The position numbers were made by a program, and so were the translations under genes. The notes beneath the pieces are model-generated. The model saw only the letters and a program-made list of their open reading frames with translations. It ran no database searches and was not told the origin of the DNA. From Nocardioides panzhihuensis (lineage in GTDB: Bacteria; Actinomycetota; Actinomycetes; Propionibacteriales; Nocardioidaceae): DNA of 64,000 nucleotides. Each line of letters opens with the position of its first letter. Position 1 is the first letter of the stretch. Below are positions 16,151 through 26,453 of this stretch, piece by piece. The stretch spans positions 248,001-312,000 of the forward strand of contig NZ_JACBZR010000001.1 in assembly GCF_013408335.1 (NCBI RefSeq), written 5' to 3'.

Positions 16151-18012
16151 CAGAGGAACAGACACCCGACGGCGTCGCTCCGGAGAATGCTCCGGAGGCT
16201 GGGCCCACGGCCTACGAGGCGCGGACCGCAGGGATGCTCGCCGAGCAGCCGACGACCGAGTTCGAGGCCACCAAGGCCGAGCTCCTGGCGTCCGGCGGCG
16301 AGAGCAACCGCATGGTGACCGCGCTCGTCCAGCTCCACCAGGCGCTCACCGAGGTCACCCTGCCGCTGGACCTGCCCGGCGCCGAGGAGCAGCGCGCCAC
16401 CCGGCAGAACATGGTCGAGCAGCTCGAGAACTACGTGATCCCGCGGATGATGACCATCGACGCGCCGCTGCTCGCGGTCGTCGGCGGCTCCACGGGGGCC
16501 GGCAAGTCGACGCTGGTGAACTCGCTGGTCGGGACCAAGGTGACCACGCCCGGGCTGCTGCGACCGACGACCCGCTCGCCCGTCCTGGTGCACAACCCCG
16601 ACGACGCCCGGTGGTTCGGGCAGGACCGGCTGCTGCCGGAGCTGGAGCGGGTCCAGCACCCGACCAACGACCCCGGAGCGCTGCAGCTGGTCGCCAGCGA
16701 CCTGCTCCACCCCGGACTCGCCGTCCTGGACGCGCCCGACGTGGACTCCGTCGAGGAGGCCAACCGGGTGCTCGCGGCCGAGCTGCTCGCCGCAGCCGAC
16801 CTGTGGGTGTTCGTCACCTCGGCCGCGCGCTACGCCGACCAGGTGCCCTGGGAGTTCCTCCAGCTGGCCGCCAACCGATCCACCGCGGTGGCGGTGGTGC
16901 TCGACCGGACCCCGCCCGACGCCGTCCAGACCGTCGCCGGCCATCTGGCCCGGATGCTCGCCTCGCGCGGGCTCAAGGACTCTCCGCTCTTCATCGTCCA
17001 CGAGGGTGAGGTCTCCGAGCACGGGCTGCTGCCGAGCGAGCACGTCGCCGAGGTGCGTGCCTGGCTCGACATGCTCGCCGACGACGCCACCGCGCGTCAC
17101 CAGGTCGTCACCCAGACGCTCGACGGTGCGGTGCGGGCGCTGACCCTGGAGGTCCACCCGATCGCCGACACCGCGGACGGTCAGGGCGAGGCTGCGCAGC
17201 GGCTGCGTACGGATGCCGACATGGCCTACGACAACGCGCTCAAGTCGATCATGGCGGCGACCGCCGACGGGACGTTGCTGCGTGGCGAGGTGCTCGCGCG
17301 CTGGCAGGAGTTCGTCGGCACCGGCGAGATCCTCAAGGCGCTGGAGACCCGGGTCGGGATGATCCGCGACAAGATCCTCGGCTCGATCAAGGGCAAGCCG
17401 CAGCAGGCCGAGCGGGTGACCGCGGCCGTGCAGGGCGGTCTGGAGATGCTGATCCTGGAGCAGTGCGAGGCTGCCGCCGAGAACGCGGAGGCCGCCTGGC
17501 AGATGAGTCCGGCAGGGCGCGGGCTGCTTGCGGCCGGACCCGCCGACCTCGGCCGGGCCTCGCGTGCGCTGCGGCCCAAGGCCGAACGCGCGGTGCGCGA
17601 CTGGCAGCAGGACGTGCTCGAGATGGTGCGCAGCGAGGGGCAGGACAAGCGTACGACCGCGAAGTTCCTCTCCTACGGTGTCAACGGCCTCGGCGTCGCG
17701 CTGATGGTGGTCGTCTTCGCCTCGACCGGAGGGGCGCTCGTCGGTGCCGAGGTGGGCATCGCCGGCGGCACCCTCCTGATCGGCCAGAAGCTTCTGGAGG
17801 CGGTCTTCGGCGACCAGGCCGTGCGCGGGCTCGCGTTCCGGGCACGCAAGGCGCTGGAGGAACGCATCGTGGGCCTTGTCGACGAGGAGCGTGCTCGCTA
17901 CACCGGTCAGGTCGACGCACTGCAGATCGACCACGGCGCACCGGAGCGGCTGCGGCACGCCGCGCGGAAGGTAGGCGACGCTCGGTTCGCCAGCCAGCGC
18001 AGCGATGACTGA
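16147..18012 (+). CDS. Dynamin-like GTPase with C-terminal membrane hairpin (first of pair)
   Basis: Protein of 621 residues. Residues 105-330 form a GTPase domain with P-loop GGSTGAGKST (about 113-122), a conserved Thr in LRPTTRSPV and a G3 motif LDAPD (about 195-199). The G4 motif is degenerate (VVLDRTPPD instead of NKxD). A long helical region follows, then a hydrophobic hairpin at about 507-552 (GVALMVVVFASTGGALVG) and a charged tail. Layout resembles bacterial dynamin-like or IniA-type proteins that remodel membranes, but I cannot confirm the family. Coupled by ATGA to the PrsW gene and followed closely by a second GTPase. Confidence 0.8.
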   Translation: MTEEQTPDGVAPENAPEAGPTAYEARTAGMLAEQPTTEFEATKAELLASGGESNRMVTALVQLHQALTEVTLPLDLPGAEEQRATRQNMVEQLENYVIPRMMTIDAPLLAVVGGSTGAGKSTLVNSLVGTKVTTPGLLRPTTRSPVLVHNPDDARWFGQDRLLPELERVQHPTNDPGALQLVASDLLHPGLAVLDAPDVDSVEEANRVLAAELLAAADLWVFVTSAARYADQVPWEFLQLAANRSTAVAVVLDRTPPDAVQTVAGHLARMLASRGLKDSPLFIVHEGEVSEHGLLPSEHVAEVRAWLDMLADDATARHQVVTQTLDGAVRALTLEVHPIADTADGQGEAAQRLRTDADMAYDNALKSIMAATADGTLLRGEVLARWQEFVGTGEILKALETRVGMIRDKILGSIKGKPQQAERVTAAVQGGLEMLILEQCEAAAENAEAAWQMSPAGRGLLAAGPADLGRASRALRPKAERAVRDWQQDVLEMVRSEGQDKRTTAKFLSYGVNGLGVALMVVVFASTGGALVGAEVGIAGGTLLIGQKLLEAVFGDQAVRGLAFRARKALEERIVGLVDEERARYTGQVDALQIDHGAPERLRHAARKVGDARFASQRSDD

Positions 18013-18039
18013 GACTTGTCAGCGATTGAAGGGGGATCA

Positions 18040-19692
18040 TTGAGCGGCTTGCTCGAAGGTGCAAAGAACCTGGTCAGCCGGGGTGGAGATCTCGGCGATC
18101 GACTGGAAGGACTGAACTCTGCGACCACCGCTGCGACGGGACGCCTCGACGATGGGATCGTCGAGGACGCGCGCACCGTGGTCAACAAGGCTCAGGGACG
18201 GCTCAAGCTGTCCGCCGACCACACGGTCGTCGGAGTCGCCGGAGCGACCGGGTCGGGCAAGTCCTCCACGTTCAACGCCCTGACCGGGCTGGAGCTCTCC
18301 GCCGTCGGAGTCCGTCGGCCCACCACGTCGTGGGCGACTGCTTGCGTGTGGGGTTCCGAGGGCGCTCAGGAGCTGCTCCAGTGGCTGGGTATCCCCGAGC
18401 GCCACCAGACGACCCGCGACTCGATGCTCGACACCCGTCGTGAGGGACACGAGCTCGACGGCGTGGTGCTGCTGGACCTTCCTGACCACGACTCCACCGA
18501 GGTCTCCCACCATCTCGAGGTCGACCGGCTGGTCGAGCTCGCCGACATGCTGGTGTGGGTGCTCGACCCGCAGAAGTACGCCGACGCGGCGATCCATGAC
18601 CGCTACCTGCAGCCGCTCCGCACCCATTCCGAGATCATGGTCGTGGTGCTCAACCACATCGACCGCGTCCCGGAGGACCGCCGTGAGGCGATGCTGGGTG
18701 ACGTACGCCGCCTGCTCGATCAGGACGGCCTGCGCAACGTCCCGGTGATCCCGGTCTCGGCCAAGCTCGGCTGGGGGATCCCGCAGCTCAAGACGGAGAT
18801 CGCTCAGCGGGCCGCGGCCAAGCGAGCCAACAAGTCGCGGCTCTCGGCCGACATCAAGACCGCTGCGGTCAAGCTCGCCAAGGCGTCCGGTGACGCCAAG
18901 CCGCGCTCGCTCGCCAAGCCGCGGGTGGAGGCGCTCGAGGACGCCATCGCCGAGGCTGCCGGGGTGCCGACGGTGGTGGACGCGGTCGAGCGGTCCGTAC
19001 GCACCCGGGCCCGCGCGGCCACGGGCTGGCCGCTGGTCTCCTGGGTCTCTCGGCTGAAGCCGGATCCGTTGAGACGGCTCCATCTGGCGCTCGGCGAGGA
19101 GGCGACCCAGCTGGCCGGGCGCGCTCGGACCTCGCTGCCGCAGACCACCGCCGTCGAGCGAGCGCGAGTCGACACCGAGGTGCGTCAGCTGGCCGACGAG
19201 GCCGGCGCCGGCCTCGCCTCGCCGTGGCGCGACGCGATCCGGCGGGCATCGGTCTCGCGGATGGACGACCTCGCCGACCGTCTCGACGCCTCCGTCGGAG
19301 ACGTCGACCTGAACGCCGAGCGGCTGCCGATGTGGACCGGGCTGGTCAAGATGCTCCAGTGGCTCCTGATCATCGTCGCTGGCATCGGGCTGGTGTGGTC
19401 GCTGGCGCTGCTTCTCTCCGGGGCCGCGCAGGTCGGCGAGGTGACGCCATCTGTTGCCGGGGTCGAGCTGCCGTATGTCCTGTTCATCGGGGGTGTCGGG
19501 CTCGGCCTGGTGCTGTGGTTCGTGTGTCATCTGATGGTGATCGGCACCGCTCGGCGGCGGGCGCGTGCGGCCGATGCGCGCCTGCGTACGGCGGTCGCCG
19601 ACGTCTCGCGTGAGCTCGTCGTCGATCCGATCGAGACCGAGCTCGCGGCCTACAGCGCTCTCCGGCACGGGGTGGCCAAGGCGTTGCGCTGA
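18040..19692 (+). CDS. Dynamin-like/Era-type GTPase with C-terminal membrane helices (second of pair)
   Basis: Protein of about 550 residues. The GTPase domain near the N-terminus has GATGSGKSSTFNALTG (G1), RRPTTSWA (G2), LDLPDHDS (G3), VVLNHIDR (G4, an NHID form of NKxD) and PVSAKLGWG (G5). All five motifs are in order, unlike its neighbour. Two hydrophobic helices lie at about 440-462 and 478-500, with a short tail. I chose TTG at 18040 because GAAGGGGG lies 4 nt upstream; TTG 18016 is the alternative and nearly abuts the preceding stop. Two adjacent unlike GTPases suggest a heteromeric membrane machine. Confidence 0.8.
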   Translation: MSGLLEGAKNLVSRGGDLGDRLEGLNSATTAATGRLDDGIVEDARTVVNKAQGRLKLSADHTVVGVAGATGSGKSSTFNALTGLELSAVGVRRPTTSWATACVWGSEGAQELLQWLGIPERHQTTRDSMLDTRREGHELDGVVLLDLPDHDSTEVSHHLEVDRLVELADMLVWVLDPQKYADAAIHDRYLQPLRTHSEIMVVVLNHIDRVPEDRREAMLGDVRRLLDQDGLRNVPVIPVSAKLGWGIPQLKTEIAQRAAAKRANKSRLSADIKTAAVKLAKASGDAKPRSLAKPRVEALEDAIAEAAGVPTVVDAVERSVRTRARAATGWPLVSWVSRLKPDPLRRLHLALGEEATQLAGRARTSLPQTTAVERARVDTEVRQLADEAGAGLASPWRDAIRRASVSRMDDLADRLDASVGDVDLNAERLPMWTGLVKMLQWLLIIVAGIGLVWSLALLLSGAAQVGEVTPSVAGVELPYVLFIGGVGLGLVLWFVCHLMVIGTARRRARAADARLRTAVADVSRELVVDPIETELAAYSALRHGVAKALR

Positions 19693-19710
19693 CGCACGCC
19701 GGGCCGATCA

Positions 19711-19747
19711 CTGTCCACAGGGACGGTTCGATCCGGGGTTGTCCACA
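19711..19747 (+). promoter_or_regulatory. Two DnaA-box-like sites upstream of ssb
   Basis: CTGTCCACA (19711-19719) and TTGTCCACA (19739-19747) lie in the same orientation, 28 bp apart. TTGTCCACA is the usual actinobacterial DnaA box. They lie about 95-130 bp upstream of ssb, after the stop of the second GTPase. They could link ssb expression to DnaA; the small number argues against a replication origin. Confidence 0.6.
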
Positions 19748-19840
19748 GGCGGACGTACGCCGTCCGAAACTGTCGGCGGTCGAGCGCAGGGTTGTCTCCG
19801 AGGCCCGCACCAGGCGGGCGCGAACACTGAGGAGACAACG

Positions 19841-20368
19841 ATGAACGAAGCGACCATCACCCTGCGTGGCCACGTCGGCGCCGATCCTGTCGTGCGGAGC
19901 GTCGGTGACGTCTCGGTGGCGAACTTCCGGATGGCGTGCACCCCGCGGAAGCTCAACCGGTCGACGGGGGAGTGGAGCGACGGCGTGACGCAGTGGTTCT
20001 CGGTGAGTGCCTGGCGTCACCTGGGAGAGAACGTCGGGCGCTCGCTGCGCAAGGGCGACCCCGTGGTCGTCCAAGGCCGGCTGACGGCCCGGAGCTACGT
20101 CAACAAGGACGGGCTCGAGGTCAACACCTTCGAGGTCGAGGCGAACGTGGTCGGCCACGACCTCAACCGCGGGATGAGCAGCCTGTCGCGCAACCCGCGT
20201 TCGCTGGCGGCGGCGGCTGCGCCGGCGCCGGAACCCCGCGACGAGGATGCCCCGCGTGACCCCCTCTCGGACTGGCGCGCCCCGGGCGCGGACCCGTGGG
20301 ACCAGAAGCCGACGACGCCCGAGGATGTCGAGGCACCCGCCGAGACGGAGACCACCGTGGCGGCGTGA
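19841..20368 (+). CDS. ssb: Single-stranded DNA-binding protein, accessory type
   Basis: Protein of 175 residues with an OB fold: ATITLRGHVGADPVV, VANFRMACTPRK, WFSVSAWRHLGENV and RKGDPVVVQGRLTAR are typical SSB segments. Binds single-stranded DNA during replication, repair or recombination. The C-terminus ends in VEAPAETETTVAA rather than the acidic DDDIPF-like tip through which main SSBs recruit partners, so this is probably a paralogue (SsbB-like). SD GAGGAG at 19829-19834 lies 6 nt before the ATG. Two DnaA-box-like sites precede it. Not adjacent to rpsF/rpsR, the usual site of the main ssb. Confidence 0.9.
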   Translation: MNEATITLRGHVGADPVVRSVGDVSVANFRMACTPRKLNRSTGEWSDGVTQWFSVSAWRHLGENVGRSLRKGDPVVVQGRLTARSYVNKDGLEVNTFEVEANVVGHDLNRGMSSLSRNPRSLAAAAAPAPEPRDEDAPRDPLSDWRAPGADPWDQKPTTPEDVEAPAETETTVAA

Positions 20369-20401
20369 GGTGAGTCGGGTGAGCGCCGGACCCTGAGGCG
20401 G

Positions 20402-20426
20402 GGTGCGCCGGTTGTACCGGTGCACC
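20402..20426 (+). terminator. Hairpin between ssb and ettA overlapping the ettA -35
   Basis: GGTGCGCCGGT pairs with ACCGGTGCACC (10 of 11 pairs) across TGT. There is no T-tract. It may end ssb transcription, but its second arm covers the ettA -35 candidate, so it could equally be an operator. Confidence 0.4.
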
Positions 20427-20442
20427 TCAACCTCATTAGGGT
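20412..20442 (+). promoter_or_regulatory. Promoter of ettA (leaderless)
   Basis: TTGTAC (20412-20417), 19-nt spacer, TAGGGT (20437-20442), then 7 nt to the ATG at 20450. The spacing predicts a message starting at the start codon. Confidence 0.5.
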
Positions 20443-20449
20443 GGGCCCC

Positions 20450-22132
<1,683 letters not shown>

Positions 22133-22167
22133 CCCGTCCCGCGCCGAGCCGGCGCGTTCTGACCAGA

Positions 22168-22213
22168 GATCCCGCCGAGTCGGCTCGTCATGACGAGCCG
22201 ACTCGGCGGGATC
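22168..22213. terminator. Perfect 46-bp palindrome, bidirectional terminator between ettA and the MFS gene
   Basis: Two exact 23-nt arms (22168-22190 and 22191-22213) meet with no spacer; the first arm begins GATCCCGCCGAGTCGG. The right end overlaps the stop codon of the minus-strand MFS gene. A symmetric hairpin serves both convergent genes. No T-tract on either side. Confidence 0.7.
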
Positions 22214-23513
22214 AGGCGTTGGCCTGAGCCGACTCGGGGATCAGCGGGGGACGCAACCCGTTCACGGCTGGGGTGATCCGGCGCTCGAGCCGCATCGAGG
22301 CCGCGACGATGCCGACGCAGCCGACCACCATCAGCGCGATGAACACCGTCGACTGGCCGTGCTCGAGCAGGAAACCGGCTAGGACCGGGCCGATGATCGC
22401 CCCGGTCTGGAACGAGGCCGAGTTGATCGCGTTGTAGCGCCCGCGCAGATGGTCGGGAGCCATGTCGTTGGTCAGAGCGGGGAAGACCGACTGCATCAGC
22501 GTCTCGCCGAGGGCGAAGAAGAGCCCCTGGAAGGCGATCACGCCGACGATGGCCGCCACGGAGCCCGGCACCAGGCCGGTCGACCCGAACACCACCCAGG
22601 CCACGCCCCAGATGCCCGCGGTGGCGACGAGGACCCGGGTGCGCCGTCGGCCGCTGACCCGATTCATCACCCAGAACTGGGCGAGCACGATGACCGCACA
22701 GTTGACCACGAACGCGAACCCGACGACCCGGGTCGAGACCTCGGCGATCTGACGCGAGTAGGCCGGGAACCCGCTCTCGATCTGACCGTAGCCGAGTGTC
22801 GAGAGCAGGATGCCGATCGCCACCAGCCACATGACCTCAGGGCGACGCAGGATCTTGGCGTACGAGGAGGTCGCATCAGGCGCGTCGACAGCGGGGCGCG
22901 CGGCGCGGCCGTGCACGTGACGCAGCGGGCCGAGCAGGACGAGCGCCGGGAGCACGAAGGTGGCGGCGTTGCCGAGGAAGGCGTAGGTGAACGTCTCGGG
23001 CCGGGACACGTCGATGAAGAGTCCGCCGATGACGCCGCCGACGCCGATGCCGAGGTTGATCAGGGCGAAGTTCACCCCGTAGTAGCGCTGTCTGAGCTCG
23101 CCCTCGACCACCGTGGCGACCAAGGCGTTGGCGGCCGGCCAGGAGACCCCGGCCTGGACACCGAGAAGACCGAGGGCCGCGGCGGCGAGGATCGGGGTGT
23201 CGGCGAAGGCGAGCACGATGTCGCCTGCGATCGCGCAGACCAGGCCGCCGAGGATCACCGGGCGGGCACCGTACTTGTCGATCAGGGTGCCTGCCGGCCC
23301 GGTGACCACGAGGCCGACGATGGCGATCAGACCCATCAGGCTTCCGGCGAGGCCGAGGTCGAAGCCGCGTACCTCATGGAGGTAGATGATCGTGAACGGC
23401 AGCGTCATGCCGCGGCCGAGGAGCTGGATCGCGACCGTCGCCAGGAGCCAGCGGCCCTCGCGTGGAAGTGCGGCTATGAAATCGCGGAGGCCGAGAGCGG
23501 GGGGATTGGACAC
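22212..23513 (-). CDS. MFS transporter (drug-efflux-like)
   Basis: Protein of 433 residues with about twelve hydrophobic segments. GTLIDKYGARPVILG after the second helix is the family's loop 2-3 motif. GTG 23513 (protein starts VSNPPALGLRDF) is preferred because AAAGG lies upstream and the helices begin soon after; the frame is open for 60 further codons that look non-coding. Divergent from a MarR regulator, a common arrangement for efflux pumps controlled by a ligand-sensing repressor. Substrate unknown; shares its 3' palindrome with ettA. Confidence 0.88.
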   Translation of the reverse strand: MSNPPALGLRDFIAALPREGRWLLATVAIQLLGRGMTLPFTIIYLHEVRGFDLGLAGSLMGLIAIVGLVVTGPAGTLIDKYGARPVILGGLVCAIAGDIVLAFADTPILAAAALGLLGVQAGVSWPAANALVATVVEGELRQRYYGVNFALINLGIGVGGVIGGLFIDVSRPETFTYAFLGNAATFVLPALVLLGPLRHVHGRAARPAVDAPDATSSYAKILRRPEVMWLVAIGILLSTLGYGQIESGFPAYSRQIAEVSTRVVGFAFVVNCAVIVLAQFWVMNRVSGRRRTRVLVATAGIWGVAWVVFGSTGLVPGSVAAIVGVIAFQGLFFALGETLMQSVFPALTNDMAPDHLRGRYNAINSASFQTGAIIGPVLAGFLLEHGQSTVFIALMVVGCVGIVAASMRLERRITPAVNGLRPPLIPESAQANA

Positions 23514-23731
23514 TGCCCAATCTTCGCCTTTACCTGCACCGGTGGCGAATGGTTTCTCACTGCGCCGACATCGCCGGCCGGGCTCTAGGTCCCGGTAAGC
23601 TTCTGCCCTTGGTCCCAACCCATCCGGGTCTGGCGTCCCGGGTCCCGATCGAACTTTCGGTGACCATTTCGTGCCGTTTTTGGGGTGCCAGTGCATGGTT
23701 TGGCCCCGAGACCGGGCTAACGTAATGCCCC

Positions 23732-24211
23732 GTGGGTGATGAAACTCGGTGGTTGGACGAAGAGCAGCAGCGCTCCTGGCGTGCGCTCATGATGGGGATG
23801 ACCCTGCTCGACGACCGCCTGGACGCCGATCTGCGCGCCGGCTTCGACATCTCGCTGTCCGAGTACGAGATCCTCGTACGACTCTCCGAGAACGACGGCG
23901 CCATGCGGATGGCCCAGCTCGCCGACTCGCTGGCACACTCGCGCTCCCGGATCACCCACACGATCACCCGGATGGAACGGTCCGGGCTCGTCGAACGCCG
24001 CAACTCGACCGACGACGGCCGCGGTGTCGTCGCCGCCCTCAGTGACCGCGGCTTCGAGGTGTTGCGGGAGGCGGCCCCGGTCCACGTCAGCGGCGTACGC
24101 GAGTACCTCGTCGATCTGGTCAGCGACGAGGACTTCGCGGCCCTGGGGCGTGTGATGAACGCCGTCTCGGACTACCTCATCTGCGACCGCCCCGGCATCG
24201 AGATGCGCTGA
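23732..24211 (+). CDS. MarR-family transcriptional regulator
   Basis: Protein of 159 residues with a MarR winged helix: ISLSEYEILVRLSEND, MRMAQLADSLAHSRSRITHTI (recognition helix) and LVERRNSTDDGRGVVAAL (wing). Usually a dimeric repressor released by small phenolic or hydrophobic ligands. The GTG at 23732 follows TAACGT (23718-23723) by 8 nt, possibly leaderless. Divergent from the MFS transporter across about 220 bp, so control of that gene is the natural inference. I see no clear palindrome in the shared gap. Confidence 0.9.
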   Translation: MGDETRWLDEEQQRSWRALMMGMTLLDDRLDADLRAGFDISLSEYEILVRLSENDGAMRMAQLADSLAHSRSRITHTITRMERSGLVERRNSTDDGRGVVAALSDRGFEVLREAAPVHVSGVREYLVDLVSDEDFAALGRVMNAVSDYLICDRPGIEMR

Positions 24212-24216
24212 AACGC

Positions 24217-24255
24217 CGACTCGGCGCGCCTGCCTGGGGCAGACGCGCCGAGTCG
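24217..24255. terminator. Hairpin terminator between marR-like gene and thiolase
   Basis: CGACTCGGCGCG (24217-24228) pairs exactly with CGCGCCGAGTCG (24244-24255); the 15-nt loop can itself pair TGCC with GGCA. Placed between convergent stops, followed on the plus strand by AGGGGGTGTGT. Shares the CGACTCGGCG core with the 22168 palindrome. Confidence 0.7.
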
Positions 24256-24265
24256 AGGGGGTGTG

Positions 24266-25480
24266 TCAGATGCGCTCGAGGATCATCGCCATGCCCTGGC
24301 CGCCGCCGACGCACATGGTGATCAGACCCGTGGTCTTGTCGTGCCAGTCGAGGCTGTTGAGCATGGTGTTCTGCAGGCGAGCGCCGGTCATCCCGAAGGG
24401 GTGACCGACGGCGATGGCGCCGCCGTTGATGTTGAGGCGGTCGATGTCGATGCCGAGGTCCTGGTAGGACGGGATCACCTGGGCCGCGAAGGCCTCGTTG
24501 ATCTCGACCAGGTCGATGTCGCCGATCGACATGCCGGCGTACTTGAGCGCGTTCTTGGTCGCCTCGACCGGGCCGAGGCCCATGATCTCGGGGGAGAGGC
24601 CGGAGACGCCGGTGGACACGATCCGGGCCAGCGGGGTGACGCCGAGCTCGGCGGCCTTGGCGTCGGACATGACCACGACCGCGGCGGCGCCGTCGTTGAG
24701 GGCGCAGCAGTTGCCGGCGGTGACGGTGCCGTCCTCGCGGAAGACCGGCTTGAGGCCGGAGATGGCCTCCAGCGTCACGCCCGCGCGCGGGCCGTCATCG
24801 GCCGAGACGACGGTGCCGTCAGGCGTGGTCACCGGGGTGATCTCGCGGGCCCAGAAGCCGTCGGCGATGGCCTTCTCGGCGAGGTTCTGGGAGCGTACGC
24901 CGAACTCGTCCATCTCCTGGCGCGAGATGCCGCGCGAGGTGGCGAGGTTCTCCGCGGTGTGACCCATCGCGATGTAGACGTCGGGCAGCAGCCCGTCCTC
25001 GCGCGGGTCATGCCACTTCTCGTTGGACGCGGCGGTCGCGGTGGTCCGCGACTGGGCGTCGTCGAAAAGGTGGTTGACGGTGTCGGGCAGGTGGTCGGAG
25101 GTGCCCTTGACGAAGCGGGAGACGGTCTCGACACCGGCCGAGACGATGATGTCGGCCTCGCCGGCCTTGATCGCGTGCAGCGCCATCCGCGAGGTCTGCA
25201 CGGAGGAGGAGCAGTAGCGGGTGATGGTCGCGCCGGGCACCTTGTCCCAGCCGTTGAGCACGGAGACCACGCGGCCCATGTTGTTGCCGGACTCGCCACC
25301 AGGCAGGCCGCACCCGAGCAGCAGGTCGTCGATGTCGTTGGGGTCGAGACCCTCGACCTTCCCGACGGCTTCCTTGGTGATGAGTGCGGCGAGATCGTCG
25401 GGACGGAAGTCCTTCAGAGATCCCTTGTTGGCTCGCCCGATCGGAGTGCGGGCGGCGGCGACGATGACTGCCTCAGGCAT
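24266..25480 (-). CDS. Acetyl-CoA acetyltransferase / thiolase
   Basis: Protein of 404 residues, normal for thiolase. Catalyses CoA-dependent cleavage of 3-ketoacyl-CoA or the reverse condensation. The nucleophilic cysteine is Cys90 in RYCSSSVQTS, the His is in VGHPFGMTGAR, and the second Cys is in TMCVGGGQGMA. MPEAVIVAAARTPIG is the canonical N-terminus and GGGAG lies just upstream. Divergent from a double-hotdog thioesterase, suggesting linked acyl-CoA metabolism. Beta-oxidation versus biosynthetic role cannot be told from sequence. Confidence 0.93.
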   Translation of the reverse strand: MPEAVIVAAARTPIGRANKGSLKDFRPDDLAALITKEAVGKVEGLDPNDIDDLLLGCGLPGGESGNNMGRVVSVLNGWDKVPGATITRYCSSSVQTSRMALHAIKAGEADIIVSAGVETVSRFVKGTSDHLPDTVNHLFDDAQSRTTATAASNEKWHDPREDGLLPDVYIAMGHTAENLATSRGISRQEMDEFGVRSQNLAEKAIADGFWAREITPVTTPDGTVVSADDGPRAGVTLEAISGLKPVFREDGTVTAGNCCALNDGAAAVVVMSDAKAAELGVTPLARIVSTGVSGLSPEIMGLGPVEATKNALKYAGMSIGDIDLVEINEAFAAQVIPSYQDLGIDIDRLNINGGAIAVGHPFGMTGARLQNTMLNSLDWHDKTTGLITMCVGGGQGMAMILERI

Positions 25481-25592
25481 GAAGACTCCCGGTTACTGAA
25501 GAGTAGGTAGGACTGTGGTCGACACCATACTCGCCCGGACTGTGCTGGGTGACCAGGCCCAGTGCCCAAGATCGTCTGGAAGGATCGACCAC

Positions 25593-26447
25593 GTGCGCCA
25601 CCTCTATGAATGCCCCATGCGTTGGGCCGACCTCGACATGCTCGGCCACGTCAACAACGTCGTCTACGTCGACTACCTTCAAGAGGCGCGCGTGGACATG
25701 CTGCGCACGCATGCTCGGAGCCCGCAGACCCAGGGCCTGGCCGAGGGTGTCGTGGTCGTCAGCCACCAGGTCACCTACGTCGAGCCGCTGCTCTTCGACT
25801 TCAAGCCGGTCTACGTCGAGTCGTGGGTGACCGAGATCCGCGCGGCGAGCTTCACCATGGCCTACGAGATCTTCCGGGACCAGCCCGACGGCACCCGCAA
25901 AGTCTTCCTGCGAGCGAGCACGGTCCTGGCTCCGTACGTCTTCACCACCGAGTCGCCGCGCCGGCTCAAGCCGGAGGAGAAGGCCAACCTGGAGCCCTAC
26001 CTCGAGAAGACGCCGCCGAAGCCGCTCGCGCTGGGCGAGCCGAAGCGGCTGGAGGAGGGACACTTCCCGCTCTTCGTCCGCTTCTCCGACGTCGACGCCT
26101 ATGGGCACGTGAACAACGTGAAGTACTTCGAGTACTTCCAGGAGTCGCGGCTGGCGCTGATGAAGCGGCTCAGGTCGCACAAAGAGCTCAAGGACTGGCC
26201 CTCCGTCGTGGTCGCCCAGACCGACGTCAGCTACCACGCCCCGGTCCTCGCCCGCTCGGAGCCGTACGACGTGTGGAGCTACGTCTCCCGGTTGGGCACC
26301 AAGTCGATGACGATCGAGTCCGAGATCGCCGACGGGGACGTCCGCCTCGCCCGCGGGCAGGTCACGCTCGTCTTCTACGACCTGGAGTCGGGGAAGTCCG
26401 TCGAGCCCAGCCCGGAGGTGCGTGCGGCCGTCGAGAGCGTGCTGTAG
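25593..26447 (+). CDS. Acyl-CoA thioesterase, tandem hotdog domains
   Basis: Protein of 284 residues made of two hotdog domains of the 4-hydroxybenzoyl-CoA thioesterase type. Each keeps the catalytic motif: DLDMLGHVNNVVYVDYLQEAR in the first half and DVDAYGHVNNVKYFEYFQESR in the second, so both may be active. It should hydrolyse acyl-CoA to acid and CoA. GTG 25593 is chosen because GGAAGGA lies about 9 nt upstream and the hotdog begins directly (VRHLYECPMRW); a frame start at 25515 adds unrelated residues. Divergent from the thiolase; ends 6 bp from a convergent gene. Confidence 0.88.
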   Translation: MRHLYECPMRWADLDMLGHVNNVVYVDYLQEARVDMLRTHARSPQTQGLAEGVVVVSHQVTYVEPLLFDFKPVYVESWVTEIRAASFTMAYEIFRDQPDGTRKVFLRASTVLAPYVFTTESPRRLKPEEKANLEPYLEKTPPKPLALGEPKRLEEGHFPLFVRFSDVDAYGHVNNVKYFEYFQESRLALMKRLRSHKELKDWPSVVVAQTDVSYHAPVLARSEPYDVWSYVSRLGTKSMTIESEIADGDVRLARGQVTLVFYDLESGKSVEPSPEVRAAVESVL

Positions 26448-26453
26448 CGGACC

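Noticed and set aside
19711..19747. Replication origin
   Set aside because: Only two DnaA-like boxes, no AT-rich unwinding region, and no dnaA/dnaN nearby.
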